From: Aphelocoma coerulescens
Lineage: Eukaryota; Chordata; Aves; Passeriformes; Corvidae
Reading direction: 5' to 3'
Assembly: GCF_041296385.1 (NCBI RefSeq)
Contig: NW_027184064.1
Span: 1,841,614-1,905,613 of the forward strand
DNA: 64,000 nt
In this document: positions 50,896-63,623 of the stretch, piece after piece
How the letters are laid out: every line of letters begins with the position of its first letter
Position numbering within the stretch: position 1 is the first letter of the stretch
Translations under genes and position numbers: made by a program
The notes under the pieces: model-generated
Seen by the model: only the letters and a program-made list of their open reading frames with translations
Database searches by the model: none
What the model was told of the DNA's origin: nothing

Positions 50896-51521
50896 AATGC
50901 AGCCTGTAATATAATTGGCAAAATAAAAGCCTAAAGATACCCCAAATACTTTCCCTTGACAATTCCATTCTTCATGAATTTCTAGAGTATTACACTGAAT
51001 TAATAGTTTCTCACATGAGAAAATCTTTATTACAGTATAGCCCAGCTACCAGCTAAATCAAAATATAGTGTTATTCTGCCCTTTCAATACAGTTTCTTCT
51101 GTTTTTCTCTACAAGCTTTACAAAAATATTCTGAGAGTGATTCCTCTCCAGGTTTATCAGCTTTGGACACTCTGCTATGAAACTTGGAACAGTTTATTTC
51201 TTATGAAGATCAAGATTACACCAGCCACTTGGAAGGAAAAAACGGATTTGAATGATGCATTGGTCATCAAAATTGTTGATCTATGAACATAGATTAATGT
51301 GCAAGTGACTGAAGATTCTCTAGTTTACTAATTTCCTAGCTACTAATATTAAGCCAAGACATTTTTTATATTCTGTCTACTTCATAGATACCAGAAGGAA
51401 TAAGGGTGGATATTGCATTTAAAAAGAGGGGAAAACAGACTTGTTTGTTAAGGAGAAAGGTTCAAAGATAATCACCTAATTCTTGCCCCACTGAGAATGG
51501 AAATATCCCAAAAGGAGTTAG
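50896..51521. other. AT-rich DNA, nothing recognised
   Basis: No gene or repeat is supported. The 3' target duplication of the LTR element ends at 50,895. Confidence 0.5.
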
Positions 51522-51705
51522 ACAATCATTTAGGTTGGAAACAACCTTTAAGATCATTAAGTCCAATCATAAACACTGTCAGATCCACCACTAAACCATG
51601 TCCCTAAAGGATACCTCCACATACCTTCTAAATACCTCCAGGGATGGGCACTCAGCCACTTCCCTGGACAGCTTGTCCCAGTGTCTGACAACACAGGTTA
51701 GAGAA
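51522..51705 (-). mobile_element. CR1 LINE 3' terminal fragment, minus orientation
   Basis: About 180 bp of the CR1 3' UTR in antisense: 'atttaggttggaaacaacctttaagatcattaa', 'ccaccactaaaccatgt', 'aaatacctccagggatggg', then truncation. The terminal octamers are decayed. Confidence 0.88.
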
Positions 51706-53204
51706 GAAAAGCTCCATGTAATGCTGAAATACATTTCATTATGTCATCTTTGAATTTAGCTTTGAATTAAAATAGGAATTCTGTCTTCTCTTTTCTCTAA
51801 GGAACACCTAACTAGATAGGTTACCAGAATTTTACAACATGCAAGGAATTAATAGGACATGAAGACTATGGCATGAGGAGAAGAGTTATGTAGATTTTTT
51901 CATCTGGGTTTTTTTTTTTTTTTAATTTCTGTATTACTATAGAACAGAAGAGATCTTGGAAATGTTTGCCCACTGAGGTTAATGAATTTCTGTGGGAAAT
52001 GTTTTCTTAAACAAATCTTTTAATAGATTATGCCCCAGAGTTTAGTGTGACTCTACTTTGAACTAGAAATAGTGACATTGGTTTGTCCTAAATGCTATTT
52101 TGCTGTTCATTAACACAAGTTTATTACTGGTGAGAAAATATAAGAGGTTTGAATGCTTTTGTAAGCCACTTGGTAGTTAGTGTCACATGAAAAAAATTCA
52201 AGCTTTCCACTGTATCAACAGAATCAAAATACATAAAGATTAAATGAAGTTGTCCGATAGAACAAAAGATTTGTCATCTGAATAGTTTGGTTGTGTTTGG
52301 TAGTTCTTTTTAAATTAAGGGTCATTATATGTATTTTATTCTAGAGAACTGTAAATTGGCCCAGGGAAATGACTGGAAATCTTGCTGTTCACAGGCTTGT
52401 ATATATAACATGAATGTGAAGATGAAATGAAGGAATATAAATTTTCTATTCTGAAATGTCTGACTTGGATGAAGAACACATGTGAGAGAGGATACCAGAG
52501 AAAATGTTTTGCACATCCTTATTTAGTCTTTTAAATGACTTATGTAAATTTGTGTTTAGTTAGTTTACAATGCATCTTAAGCCTTAAAAATTATGGGGTT
52601 TTCCCTGTATTGGGAAGCTACTTTGAAAAATCATCTCACTAAAAGTACTGGTGCAGGGGCTTGCATTCTTCTTATCTTCTCTATTTTGCCTTCTCTCTCC
52701 CTGTGTAAAAACACAGCACTGATTTTCCTGTGTCAAAAGTTGTGCTCCAATATTTTTGATCTTTAAATTGAGCAAATCAAATTAAGATGCTAATTGGTTT
52801 TTCAGATTCATGTATAATTTATCTAGAAATGTTTATGCATTTTTCTGATTGCATGTGTGTGATCTCAGTGGGAATCCCAGTGGGTGAGACTTCAGCTTCA
52901 GTTCCTACCTAAGTATTCTTTCTGATATGAGCAAAACTAAGAGTTACTAAATGTATTCCACTTCCAATTTACTGTGAATGTCTGAACATCTCCTTGAATG
53001 GAAAGTTTTTATTTTCAGTCCTGTGTGCATTTTTTAAGTCTCAAATTCTTGCAAGGCCCTTCGTATTACAGTATATGCACATTCACATATTCCAAAAACC
53101 TACTTCATAACATGGAGATAAGAATTATAGAATAAGACAGTATTTTCTTTTGATAACATTATCTAATGGTTACTAATCTTATAAAGATTCACTGAGACAT
53201 TTTA
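51706..53204. other. AT-rich DNA, nothing recognised
   Basis: A T-run lies near 51,909-51,923. No gene is supported. Confidence 0.5.
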
Positions 53205-53311
53205 AATCTCTCAGCAGGAACAACTGGCAGGAACAATTGGGAAAATTAGAAAGAAATTCTTCCCTGTGATGGTGGTGAGGCACTGGAACAGGTTTCCCAG
53301 AGAAGCAGTGG

Positions 53312-53316
<5 letters not shown>
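53205..53316 (+). mobile_element. CR1 LINE 3' fragment, left half (split by an LTR)
   Basis: Sense-strand CR1 3' region: 'aagaaattcttccctgtgatggtggtgaggcactgg' type sequence up to 'cagtggctgcc'. It continues after the LTR at 54,925 with 'ccagccttggaagtgttcaaggccagg', so the two halves were one fragment before the insertion. Confidence 0.9.
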
Positions 53317-54924
<1,608 letters not shown>

Positions 54925-55065
54925 CCAGCCTTGGAAGTGTTCAAGGCCAGGTTGGATGGGGCTCTGAGCAACCTGGTCCAGTGGAAGGTGTCTCTGTCCA
55001 TGGCAGGGAGATTTGAACTAGATGTTTAAGGTTCCTTCCAACTCAAACCATTATGTGATTGTATA
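54925..55065 (+). mobile_element. CR1 LINE 3' fragment, right half
   Basis: Continues the CR1 from 53,316: 'ggccaggttggatggggctctgagcaacctggtc', 'ggaaggtgtctctgtccatggcagg', then 'ccttccaactcaaaccattatgtgattgt', a decayed 3' terminus. Confidence 0.92.
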
Positions 55066-55978
55066 AAATATCCTATTAGAAAAGAGATTTTATTTTAAAA
55101 TAAGAATTTTCGTCCTGATTCTTTCTCCTTTACAAAAAAAGAAACAGCTTGCCTCAGAACAAGTTATGCCGTAACCATGGAAGTGTCAAGACTCAAGAGA
55201 TTTTCCAGTAAGATGCACCTAATCAATTTCAGGAGGATAAGCACGATGTGGACCACTTGGAAATGGAAACCCTTTGGAAACTAATTGCTGCTGACTTTAT
55301 CTTGTAAATCTTTCTCAAGGAAAATTCTTACAAGGATTAAAGGGTTTAAAAAGTTGAACAGCATTGACTGGTTGCTTTATTGGCCTTTTAAACTCCTGGG
55401 AGATTTTGCATTCTGCTAGGGCAAAAAAGTATAGTGTGCAGAGCTCAGAAAGCAAAAACAAGGCAAGGACATATAAATAGTAATGTGAAACAAAAATACA
55501 AGCAAAAATAATCTTTAAGTAATTGAAATGGAGCAGGATTACCCTGTTTTCCTGCCAAATTAATTTCCTTTAGTTTAAGTGAGATTTGGTTTTTTCCACC
55601 TTCCTATAATTTACTTAGCAAAGGTAAATTTATCACTTCAAATTGAAGTAGTAAGTACCACTGTGTCTGCTGTGCATTACAGGTGGATTTTTTGAAGTGA
55701 CATTGCAAAGACTTTGGGTCCATCAGCAGTTGCATTTTGAATTCTTGTTTCAATTGTTCTGTAATTTAGACAGGGTTTTGACATTAGACTTCTAATGAAA
55801 ACAATAATTTAGGTATTTCTGACTGATGCAAATAGCACTTCAGACTCATTAAAAAGGGTCCCTTTCCATTTTCATGGGTTCAGGTACGAGGATAAGATGA
55901 TCTGACTTTGCCAAGAAAACTGTGAGTTTGTGTACATGGGTTTCACTCTGACTAATCCTAAATAAGTCTGAAGCATGA
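55066..55978. other. AT-rich DNA, nothing recognised
   Basis: No gene or repeat could be supported between the two CR1 copies. Confidence 0.5.
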
Positions 55979-56392
55979 ATCACAGAATCTCAGAATCTCA
56001 GAATAGTTTGGTTTGGAAAGGACGTCTCAAGGTCATCTAGTACAACCCCTCTCCTAAAGCAGAATCACCTACAGCAGGCTGTATAGGATTGTGTCCAGGG
56101 ACATTTCGAATATCTCCAGAGGAGACTCCATAGCCTCACTGGGCAGCCAGTTCCAGTGCTCTGTCACCCTCACAGAAAAATGTTCATCATATTACGTTGG
56201 AATTTCCTGTGGTTTAGTCTGTGCCCATTACCCTTTGTCCTGTCCCTGGGCATGACTAAAAATTCTGACACCACTCTCTTGACGCCCATCCTTAATATAC
56301 TTGAACGCATTGATAAGATATCCTCTCAGTCCACTCTTCTCCATGCTAAAGAGGCCCAGACCCCTCAGTCGTTCCTCATAAGAGAGATGCCC
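55979..56392 (-). mobile_element. CR1 LINE 3' fragment, minus orientation, cut by the provirus
   Basis: The 3' end is at the left (ATCACAGAATCTCAGAATCTCAGAAT, decayed octamers). The minus strand near the right encodes 'HLSYEERLRGLGLFSMEKS' of the RT C-terminal region. Similarity stops at 56,392 where the provirus begins. Confidence 0.92.
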
Positions 56393-56941
56393 TGTGGAAT
56401 GTGCCCAGCCCCTGCCCTGGAGGGAGGCCTGCTGAGGTAAGGAGATTGCATAACCTCCCAGCAAGATCCGCTTGGAAAAGGCAGCACTTTTGGTGAGGGT
56501 GAGAGAAAAGAAGAACCATGATCCTCTGGGAGACCCTATGCAGATTCTTTGTAACCCATTGGCTTCTACTCTCTCACATCCACCCTTGTATCCCCATAAG
56601 ATCTACCCTTCTCCCCCTTTGACTTCGGAGAGCTCGTCCCTAGCCTCCCCTTCGCAGGGTGCAGACTAATAAAGCTGCTTCACATGGAATTACTAAACGA
56701 GCCTCTCGTCTCTCTCCTGCTGGTCCAGCCTGGGGTTTGCCTCACAGAACAAGAGCTGAAGTCACTCTTGCTGAATCACTAAAGAGCTGACAGCCTGCTG
56801 AGACAGGCACCCCCTGCGAAGGCACCCCGGTGGCTGAGGGAATCCCGTAGACTTCTGGAAGACTGTCCCTTGCGGGACACTCTCTCTGGGTTGGTCACGG
56901 CTTCCTGGGTTTGAGCCACAGACCCCAACTTAGCAGCTACA
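56393..56941 (+). repeat. 5' LTR of the class II provirus
   Basis: Starts TGTGGAATG directly at the CR1 break and ends CAGCTACA two bases before the primer-binding site, giving 549 bp. AATAAA is at 56,668-56,673. The U3 part has no obvious TATA box. Downstream of the polyA signal a U5 of about 250 bp follows, which is long for the class. Confidence 0.82.
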
Positions 56942-56943
56942 GC

Positions 56944-56961
56944 TGGCGCCCAAACAGCCAT
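56944..56961 (+). promoter_or_regulatory. Primer-binding site, tRNA-Lys type
   Basis: TGGCGCCCAAACAGCCAT begins two bases after the LTR. The first eight bases are exactly those complementary to the tRNA-Lys 3' end, and the next match the Lys-3 pattern with mismatches (family form TGGCGCCCGAACAGGGAC). This is typical of betaretroviruses and ERVK. Confidence 0.85.
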
Positions 56962-57206
56962 TGGACCCTGGACTGCCCATGGCTTGAGCTGTGTCCTGAG
57001 CAGCTTCAGGACAGAAACAGACATTTGTGCGTTACTCTTCTGAGGACAGCCCCTGTGTTATAGCAGACACTTTCCGAAGTGGACGGTTCAAGACCCTTGC
57101 CTCTCATCTACGACGAAAGTCCTGAGGATTGAACCACAGGCTCACCACCACATAGCAGATTTTTATTGGACACTACCGGATCCAGCCCCACCTGAAGACG
57201 CGATTT

Positions 57207-57212
57207 GTAAGT
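57207..57212 (+). promoter_or_regulatory. Candidate major splice donor
   Basis: GATTTGTAAGTTG contains the strong 5' splice-site core GTAAGT. It lies between the primer-binding site and the gag ATG, where retroviruses place the donor for env mRNA. Confidence 0.55.
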
Positions 57213-57311
57213 TGAAATCCGGGCTTTTTCGCGTACATTTTTCTATTTCTGAGTCCTTTTTTTGTTTTTTTTTTTCTCTTTTCCTGTTGAGTGAGGCATG
57301 GGAACTCAAAG

Positions 57312-60031
57312 ATGGGAAGCAGGCTGGGTAAACCCTGCCTCTCCCAACCAGAGAGAGACATATACTCCCTTCTCCTAAATCCCCTCCCCGAAACTGACTT
57401 TAAATTCTCTAAGGGTGCTCTTTCTAAGAAAAATCTCAAATCTTTCACTTACTGGATATCTTGAAACTTTCCTGATGTCAGCAGAGATTCTATCCTTTCT
57501 AATCTGTTTTGGGACAATGTAAGAAAGAAAATTAATTCTTTTCAAGCTTCAGGAGACCTCTCTGTCTTTTGGTTTATCCCTTTATTTCATGTAATAGTTA
57601 GGTCAATACAAAAGAAGTGTCGTGTAGCAAGCAACCCTCAGCCAAACCGACCCCCTCCCCTCCTCTCCTCCATCCCGCCTCTGCCTGAGACAGATGTCTG
57701 CCTGTATGCGGAGCATGCCAGGCCCCCCAGCTCTAGCCAAGCTGCTTCGGAGGCTACCCCTACACCCAATCCCTACCCCCCATTCCCAGCAGTTCTCCCA
57801 TCCCCAGCCCTCCCCCGCTTGTCCCTTCTGTCCCGTTGCCACCCTCCAGGCAGTGTGCATGGGATCCACCCCACCCCCACTCCTTCCCCCCAGAACGGAC
57901 AGCTCTGAGCCCCCTCCCGACTAACCCGCCTGTGCCCCTGCTATTTCGCAATCCTTCGCGTGCAACACCAAACCCCCTCTCGTGCCAGCACATGGTATAT
58001 CTTACCCTCCCTCCCCATCCCTGCCGAAATCCCCCACTCCACCCCCACCCCGCCGAGGTGTCAGGGGTGCCAGCTCAGGCACCGCCCGCTTCCACTGGCA
58101 CGAGCATGGTGCAGCAAACGCCCCACCCCCTGCCCGCCGCCACCTCTGGGCCGCTGCTGCAGCCTGCTGTTGCCGCACCTTCTTCCCCCCCAACACCATG
58201 GTGGCCACCACTTTCCACCAAACCTCCCTGCTACCTCTGCCCCTTCCCGCACCCACGGTGCAGGCACTGTGGAGCACAACACCAGCCCCGCCCGACCCCA
58301 CGCAGGCACAATGGGGCACATGTCTCACACTGCAGCTGGCGCTCCCAGCGTCTGCCCCCACCGCTGCCGGCAGAAGACAGCTACGGTGCCACACAGCATC
58401 AAGCATCCAGGCTGCCGCCATTGGAGCAGATGCCCCCTCCCTCCGCTAGCAGCGGCACTGCCAGCCTGGCAAACGATGGCAAAGCACCCCCCCTCCCTCT
58501 ACCATAGTTTCTTGTGAAATTCCCACTTCCTTCGCTACTGGCACTAATCCCACCACTCCTACCACCCCCTCTGCAACCTCCTGCAGCCTATTCCGACTTC
58601 ACACAGAACTGCAAAAGCGACAAGGGCGGCAACCCAAGTCCCCCAAAACGTGCAGCTGCTGCATAGCTTCCCCGCTGCCTCCCTGGGGCCAGGACATGCC
58701 CTCCTCCCATACCCCACAACACCCTCGACCCCCTGCCACTCCCACCTTGGCTAAGGCAAAGCCGGCATTTAAAAAGGCTGCACTACACCCTCTGTAGCCC
58801 AGCCCTGCCCCGCCACAGCTGACTCCTCATTTTCAGATGACAGTAGCAGCAGCTCTGATTCTGAATCTGAGGACCGCTGGGCGTACACACGCAGGGAGAC
58901 CAACCGAGGAGATCGGGAGATAGCCCAAAAGATCTCAGCCTTCCCAGTCCTTATAGGGAAAGGGAGGAGGGGTGGACCATCAACTACAAAAACATGGGAA
59001 CCTATCCCCCTCTCTTTGACAAAGAAGTCAAAGAGCTTTGCAAGGCAGCAAAAGAACATGAGAGAGGGTCACATTTCTTTAGAAACTTATTGGAATCCAC
59101 CTTCTCCGCCTATTCACTCATACCACATGATATTGAAAACATTGTTAATTGCCTCCTTTCCCCTGATGAATATATGCTATGGGAAAGGCTTTGGAAGAGA
59201 CATTTAAAAACGTTGTCTGACACCTATGCTAAAGACACGAATCAGACAGATTGGCCAATCTAACAATTATCTGGAGAAGATGACCTCCAAAAACCCTCAG
59301 CCCAAGCTACCACTTTACCTGAAATAGCATTACAGGACATATCTATTGCAGCAAAAACATTGCTGCTCCTTACTCCTGATGACTCTGCTCCCACACAACA
59401 TTTCTCTGACTTCAAACAGTCAGTATATGCAAGCTTCATTAAGTTCATTCATCGTTTGAAAATGAGCTTAGAGAAACAGATAGAGAGTCCTGATGGACGA
59501 AAAGAACTTTTGAGTAAACTTGCCATGGCAAATGCTAATGAACAATGTAAGACTATCTTGAGGGCCCTACCCATGGACACAGAACCCACAATAGAAAAAA
59601 TGATAGAAAGCTGTACTCGAGACACATCCACAGAGAACACAATGACCCAAGCAGTTGTAAAGGGCATCAAAGAGGGAGTTTCTGGTGCATTTGCTGCAGC
59701 AGTCTCTAAGGAGAATGCCCACTGTTTCTACTGTGGCGAACTTGGACACTTTATAAAGGACTGCCCACAAAGGTCACCCACCCAGGACCGTTGTGCTTCC
59801 TACCAAAGGCACCAGAGACAGCAACAGCACCAGCAGCATTCAAAAAACTTCCATTGGAGCATGGTATCAAGGTCCCATGCTCAGATAACAAATCAAAGGC
59901 CATACTACCCCGTCCCGCCTGTGAACTCCACATCAGATCACCGAGAGCAGACAACTGGACCTCACCCGGTACCATCATCCCAGGCGATCCCAGAACACAT
60001 GAGAAGGATCCAACACACGGAACGCTACTGA
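57312..60031 (+). pseudogene. gag: gag, decayed (matrix, proline-rich region, capsid, one zinc knuckle)
   Basis: Structural polyprotein that forms the viral core. The start ATG 57,312 gives MGSRLGK, a myristoylation-type start; an ATG at 57,298 in another frame ends quickly. The matrix-like part has an in-frame TGA at 57,462 and the frame stops again at 57,906. From about 57,640 to 58,780 the sequence is extremely proline-rich, with the open frame changing. Capsid starts near 58,938 ('AFPVLIG' then 'WEPIPL') and shifts frame near 59,015 into 'PPLFDKEVKELCKAA'. A TAA at 59,261 interrupts the capsid. The major homology region is at 59,417-59,458 ('QSVYASFIKFIHRL'). One zinc knuckle, CFYCGELGHFIKDC, lies at 59,723-59,764; the second usual one is degenerate. 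The frame then ends at 60,031, overlapping pro. Several breaks make it non-functional. Confidence 0.92.
59842..59848 (+). promoter_or_regulatory. Gag-pro -1 frameshift heptamer AAAAAAC
   Basis: In the gag frame the codons read tcA AAA AAC, exactly the phase needed for a -1 slip, and the pro frame is the -1 frame. A AAA AAC is the gag-pro slippery site of mouse mammary tumour virus. I did not model a downstream pseudoknot. Confidence 0.75.
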
Positions 60032-60668
60032 TGGGAACCAGGTGCCAGCTGGTAATGTCACTGTCGCTTAATTTTGTTGACAAGCATTTTTATCGTATCC
60101 CCACAGGAAAGTATGGACCGCATGATGGCCCATGGGACATTCTTATCCTAAGCGATACTCTACATGGCCCAGAACAAATCTTTGTATTACCAGAGATACA
60201 AACAGTGCACCCTGGACAAGAGATTCTTGTCCAGCTTTGCTGCACAGACACACCTTTCTCTCTCCCACAGGGAACACCGATTGCACAGAACCACCCAGAA
60301 CAGATCCCTCTCAATCCAACAGCAATGTGGATAGAGATTGTAGGCTCAAACAAACCGACCATTGAGTGCAGCTTGTTCTGTAAAGGAGAGAAGATCTACT
60401 GTCCAAGGATGCTGGACACCGGAGCAGACATGACCATCATCGCCTGCTGTGAGTGGCCAGGGAATTGGGAACTGGAGCCAGTGGCAGGTATGATCTCCAG
60501 GATTGGTGGAGTTGCAGTATTCATGAGAAGCATGTCGTCATCGAAGGACCCAAGGGCAAGATAGTGACCACCCAACCATTCGTGGTAAGGGCCCCCATCA
60601 CCCTATGGGGCAGAGACCTTCTCTCCCAGTGGGGTGCCACCCTCACCATTCCCAGCCAGGATTTCTGA
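59843..60668 (+). pseudogene. pro: pro: dUTPase-like region and retropepsin, frameshifted
   Basis: Viral aspartic protease gene, read in the -1 frame relative to gag. The first part (to about 60,300) aligns loosely with betaretroviral dUTPase: a 'GKYGPHDGPW' segment, then 'VHPGQEILVQL' and 'LPQGTPIAQ' near the end. The catalytic motif-3 type sequence is not recognisable, so it is probably a non-catalytic dUTPase-fold relic. The retropepsin active site LDTGAD is at 60,412-60,429, followed by 'MTIIACCEWPGNW'. Near 60,520 the frame shifts; the C-terminal part 'ITLWGRDLLSQWGA' is in another frame and ends at 60,668. A working protease needs both parts in one frame, so this copy is broken. Confidence 0.88.
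60659..60665 (+). promoter_or_regulatory. Candidate pro-pol -1 frameshift heptamer GGATTTC
   Basis: The pro frame ends ...cag GAT TTC TGA, so G GAT TTC lies in the correct phase directly before the pro stop. pol continues in the -1 frame. The sequence differs from the mouse mammary tumour virus pro-pol site (GGATTTA) in the last base only. Confidence 0.65.
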
Positions 60669-63464
60669 CTGCGGCCACTGAGAAATGTGTGCTTCCATCT
60701 ACTCCCCCACTCACCTGAAAGACTGACAACCCAAAATAGACAAGACAGTGGCCCCTTGAAGAAGAAAATCTCTACGCGTTGGAAGCCCTGGTGGAAGAGT
60801 AACTTGCCAAAGGTCATATCACTGAGACCACCAGCCCTTGGAATTCCCCTGTCTTTGTGCTGAAAAAGCCTGGCAAAGACAAATGGAGACTATTCCATGA
60901 CCTATGGAAGATCTGTGAGTTCATTGAAGACATGGGCCCTCTCCAACCCGGCCTGCCATCACCATCGATGCTGCCCCGAGACTGGCTGCTGGCCATCATA
61001 GACATTAAAGACTGTTTCTTTAACATCCCGCTCCATCCCCAGGATGCACCATGGTTCGCCTTCTCCGTCCCCTCTCTTAACGAACAAGCCCCACTCAGAA
61101 GATACCGCTGGCTCGTCCTCCCACAAGGCATGAAGAACAGCCTGACCATCTGCCAGTGGTACGTCGCCCACATTCTGTCCCCTGTCAGAAGCCTGTTCCC
61201 AGAAGCAATCATCCACCACTATATGGATGACATCCTAATCTGTGCATCAGAAAAAACTTACTTGGACAGAACTGTCAAAAAGACAATTGAAGCCATAGAA
61301 GAAGAAGGGTTCGAGATTTGTGAGGACAAAGTGCAGCACTCCAGCCCATGGACTTACCTCGGCCTTCAGATCCGTGAGAGAACCATCGTACCCCAGCAAC
61401 TCACCATCAGAGATGATCCAAAGACCCTAAGAGACTTGCACAGCTTGTGTGGATCCATAAATTGGATACGCTCCTTACTGGGAGTCACAACAGACGACCT
61501 CACTTCTCTCTTCAACCTCCTCCGCGGCAGCGGAGACTTGGACTCTCCATGCGCCCTCACACCTGAAGCCCGAGATACCATCACCAAAGTCCAGGAAGCC
61601 CTGTGTTCACGCCAAGCCCATTGCATCAAACCCAGCCTGCCTCTCCAGTTTGCAGTTCTGGGTAAGGCTCCCCATTTCCATGGACTGATCTTCCAATGGG
61701 ACCCTCAACTCAGAGACCCTTTGCTGATACTTGAATGGGTCTTCATAAGCCATCAACCTACAAAAACAATAACCACCTTCCAAGAAGTAATGGCACATTT
61801 AATAAAAAAGGCCAGAACTCGTATCCGCTCTCCTGCAGGGTGTGAGTTCATAGGCATATACTTGCCACTGACCACTGGAGATCTGAAGCATTTTCTCCAG
61901 ACCAATGAGAGCTTCCAGTTCGCCCTAGATAGCTACCCAGGCCAAATTTCCATCCACATGCCAAAACATAGACTTTTCTATTGTGATGCAGCCTTTAAAT
62001 TGATTCCAAAATTAATCCAAAGTAGAAAACCTCTCAAAGCTCCGACCGTCTTTACAGATGGCTCTGGCTCGTCCCATTGGTCTGTCATGACTTGGAGGCA
62101 TCCCAATACTCAAAAATGGGAGTCTGACATACAAATAGAAGAGGGATCTCCACAGATTGCCGAGTTAGCAGCCGTTGTCAGAGCCTTTGAGAAATTCAAA
62201 GAGGAGCCTTTTAATTTGGTCACAGGTTCAGCTTATGTCACTGGCACAGCTATGAGGGCTGAATATGCTTTTCTCAAAGAGGTCTCAAATAAAAATTATA
62301 CCAATTGGTTTCTACAGTAATTCACTTAATCTCCCACAGAAAACAACGTTACTACATTATGCATGTGAGGTCACACACCGACCTCCCTGGTCCCATTGCT
62401 GAAGGGAACAGGAGAGCAGATGCACTGGCCATGCCAGCAGAAACTGCAAACGTCCCCGACATCTTTGCCCAAGTGAAGTTATCACATGCATTTTTTCACC
62501 AAAACATTCCTGCCCTTGTCAGAATGTTCAGGCTCTCAAAAGATCAAGTGAGAGCTATCATCGCAATGTGCCCAAACTGCCAGAACTACCAAATACCATC
62601 TATGGGTATTGGAGTCAACCCCCGCAGTCTGAACAGCTGCCATTTGTGGCAAACCGATGTAACCCACTTCCCATCCTTTGGGAGATCCAAATATGTGCAC
62701 GTGTCAGTTGACACGTTTTCTGGGGCAGTGTTTGCATCAGCCCACACAGGGGAAAATGCTGTCCACGTCATCAAGCATTTTCTCCTTGCCTTTGCCACCC
62801 TGGGAGTCCCTGAAGAAATCAAAACAGATAATAGGCCCGCCTACACCTCTTGTAAATTAGAAGATTTCTTAACCAATGGGAGATAAAATACAAGACAGAC
62901 ATACCTGGCAATCCCACAGGACAATCCATCGTAGAAAGGACCGACCAAACCCTCAAAAAAGTCCTCAATCAGCAATGGAGAGAAACAGAAATCTTGTCTC
63001 CTGTTGAAAGACTCTGTAAGGCTCTCGACGTCATTAACTTCCTAAATGGTACCTCATCAGAGCCTGACCCCCCAATACTCTGCCACTTCTCCAGTTCCAC
63101 CCAAGCTAAGCTCACAGAGAAACCACCAGTACTGCTGAAGGACCCAGAATCACACCAGGTCTCTGGGCCTTTCCAATTGATTACCTGGGGGAGAGGCTAC
63201 ACCTGTGTCCAGCTACCATCTGGCCCGAAGTGTTTCCCAGGAAAAAGTATAAAACCATACTTAGGTCCTACAAACACTGCTTCTACAAACACCAACAAGA
63301 AATCTCCTGAGTCAAACACAGGACCTCCCCAAAACCAGACCAGTTCTGCATGGAGACGAAGATGTCGCCGAATGCCCACCAACCAGAGAAAAGATTGTCC
63401 CACCACATGGCAGCAGATGAAACAGAAAGCTGAACAAGATGCTACGGCAAAAGTCAAGCCGTAG
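60659..63464 (+). pseudogene. pol: pol: reverse transcriptase, RNase H and integrase, decayed
   Basis: The polymerase polyprotein copies viral RNA to DNA and integrates it. Early pol-frame stops lie at 60,716, 60,737 and 60,806. The long open part runs 60,809-62,320: 'KWRLFHDLWKIC', 'FAFSVPS', 'LPQGMKNS' and the catalytic YMDD at 61,220-61,231, then the thumb and connection. RNase H starts at 'FTDGSGSS' (62,057). The third catalytic Asp is replaced by Gly (62,225-62,227, VTGSAYV). A frameshift near 62,310 leads to 'HVRSHTDLPGPIAEGN' and the integrase. Integrase has an HHCC-type finger (SHAFFHQ...CPNC), Asp at 62,656 (QTDVTH), Asp at 62,827 (KTDNRP, normally TDNGP), a frameshift near 62,880, Glu at 62,934 (SIVERT), and the C-terminal 'GPFQLITWGRGY' block. 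The last stop is at 63,462. Confidence 0.95.
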
Positions 63465-63623
63465 GCGCCAGACACAGCCTGAAAAAATTGATCCTTAATT
63501 TATGTTACCACCCATACCCCCTTCCCTTGTCAAACCTCCTTAAACCCTAAAACCTCCCCTCTCACCACAAAGCTAACAAATCTCGCTTCTATTCTCTCTC
63601 AGAAGCCCCATCCCTGTCCAAAG
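63465..63623 (+). other. pol-env spacer
   Basis: About 160 bp of pyrimidine-rich DNA between the integrase stop and the env ATG. The TCTATTCTCTCTCAG run ending near 63,602 has the form of a polypyrimidine tract plus AG and could be the env splice acceptor. Confidence 0.45.

Noticed and set aside
57836..58517. Overlapping proline- and histidine-rich frames of 155-223 codons and a minus-strand frame of 139 codons
   Set aside because: All derive from the C-rich gag linker; only the gag context is meaningful.
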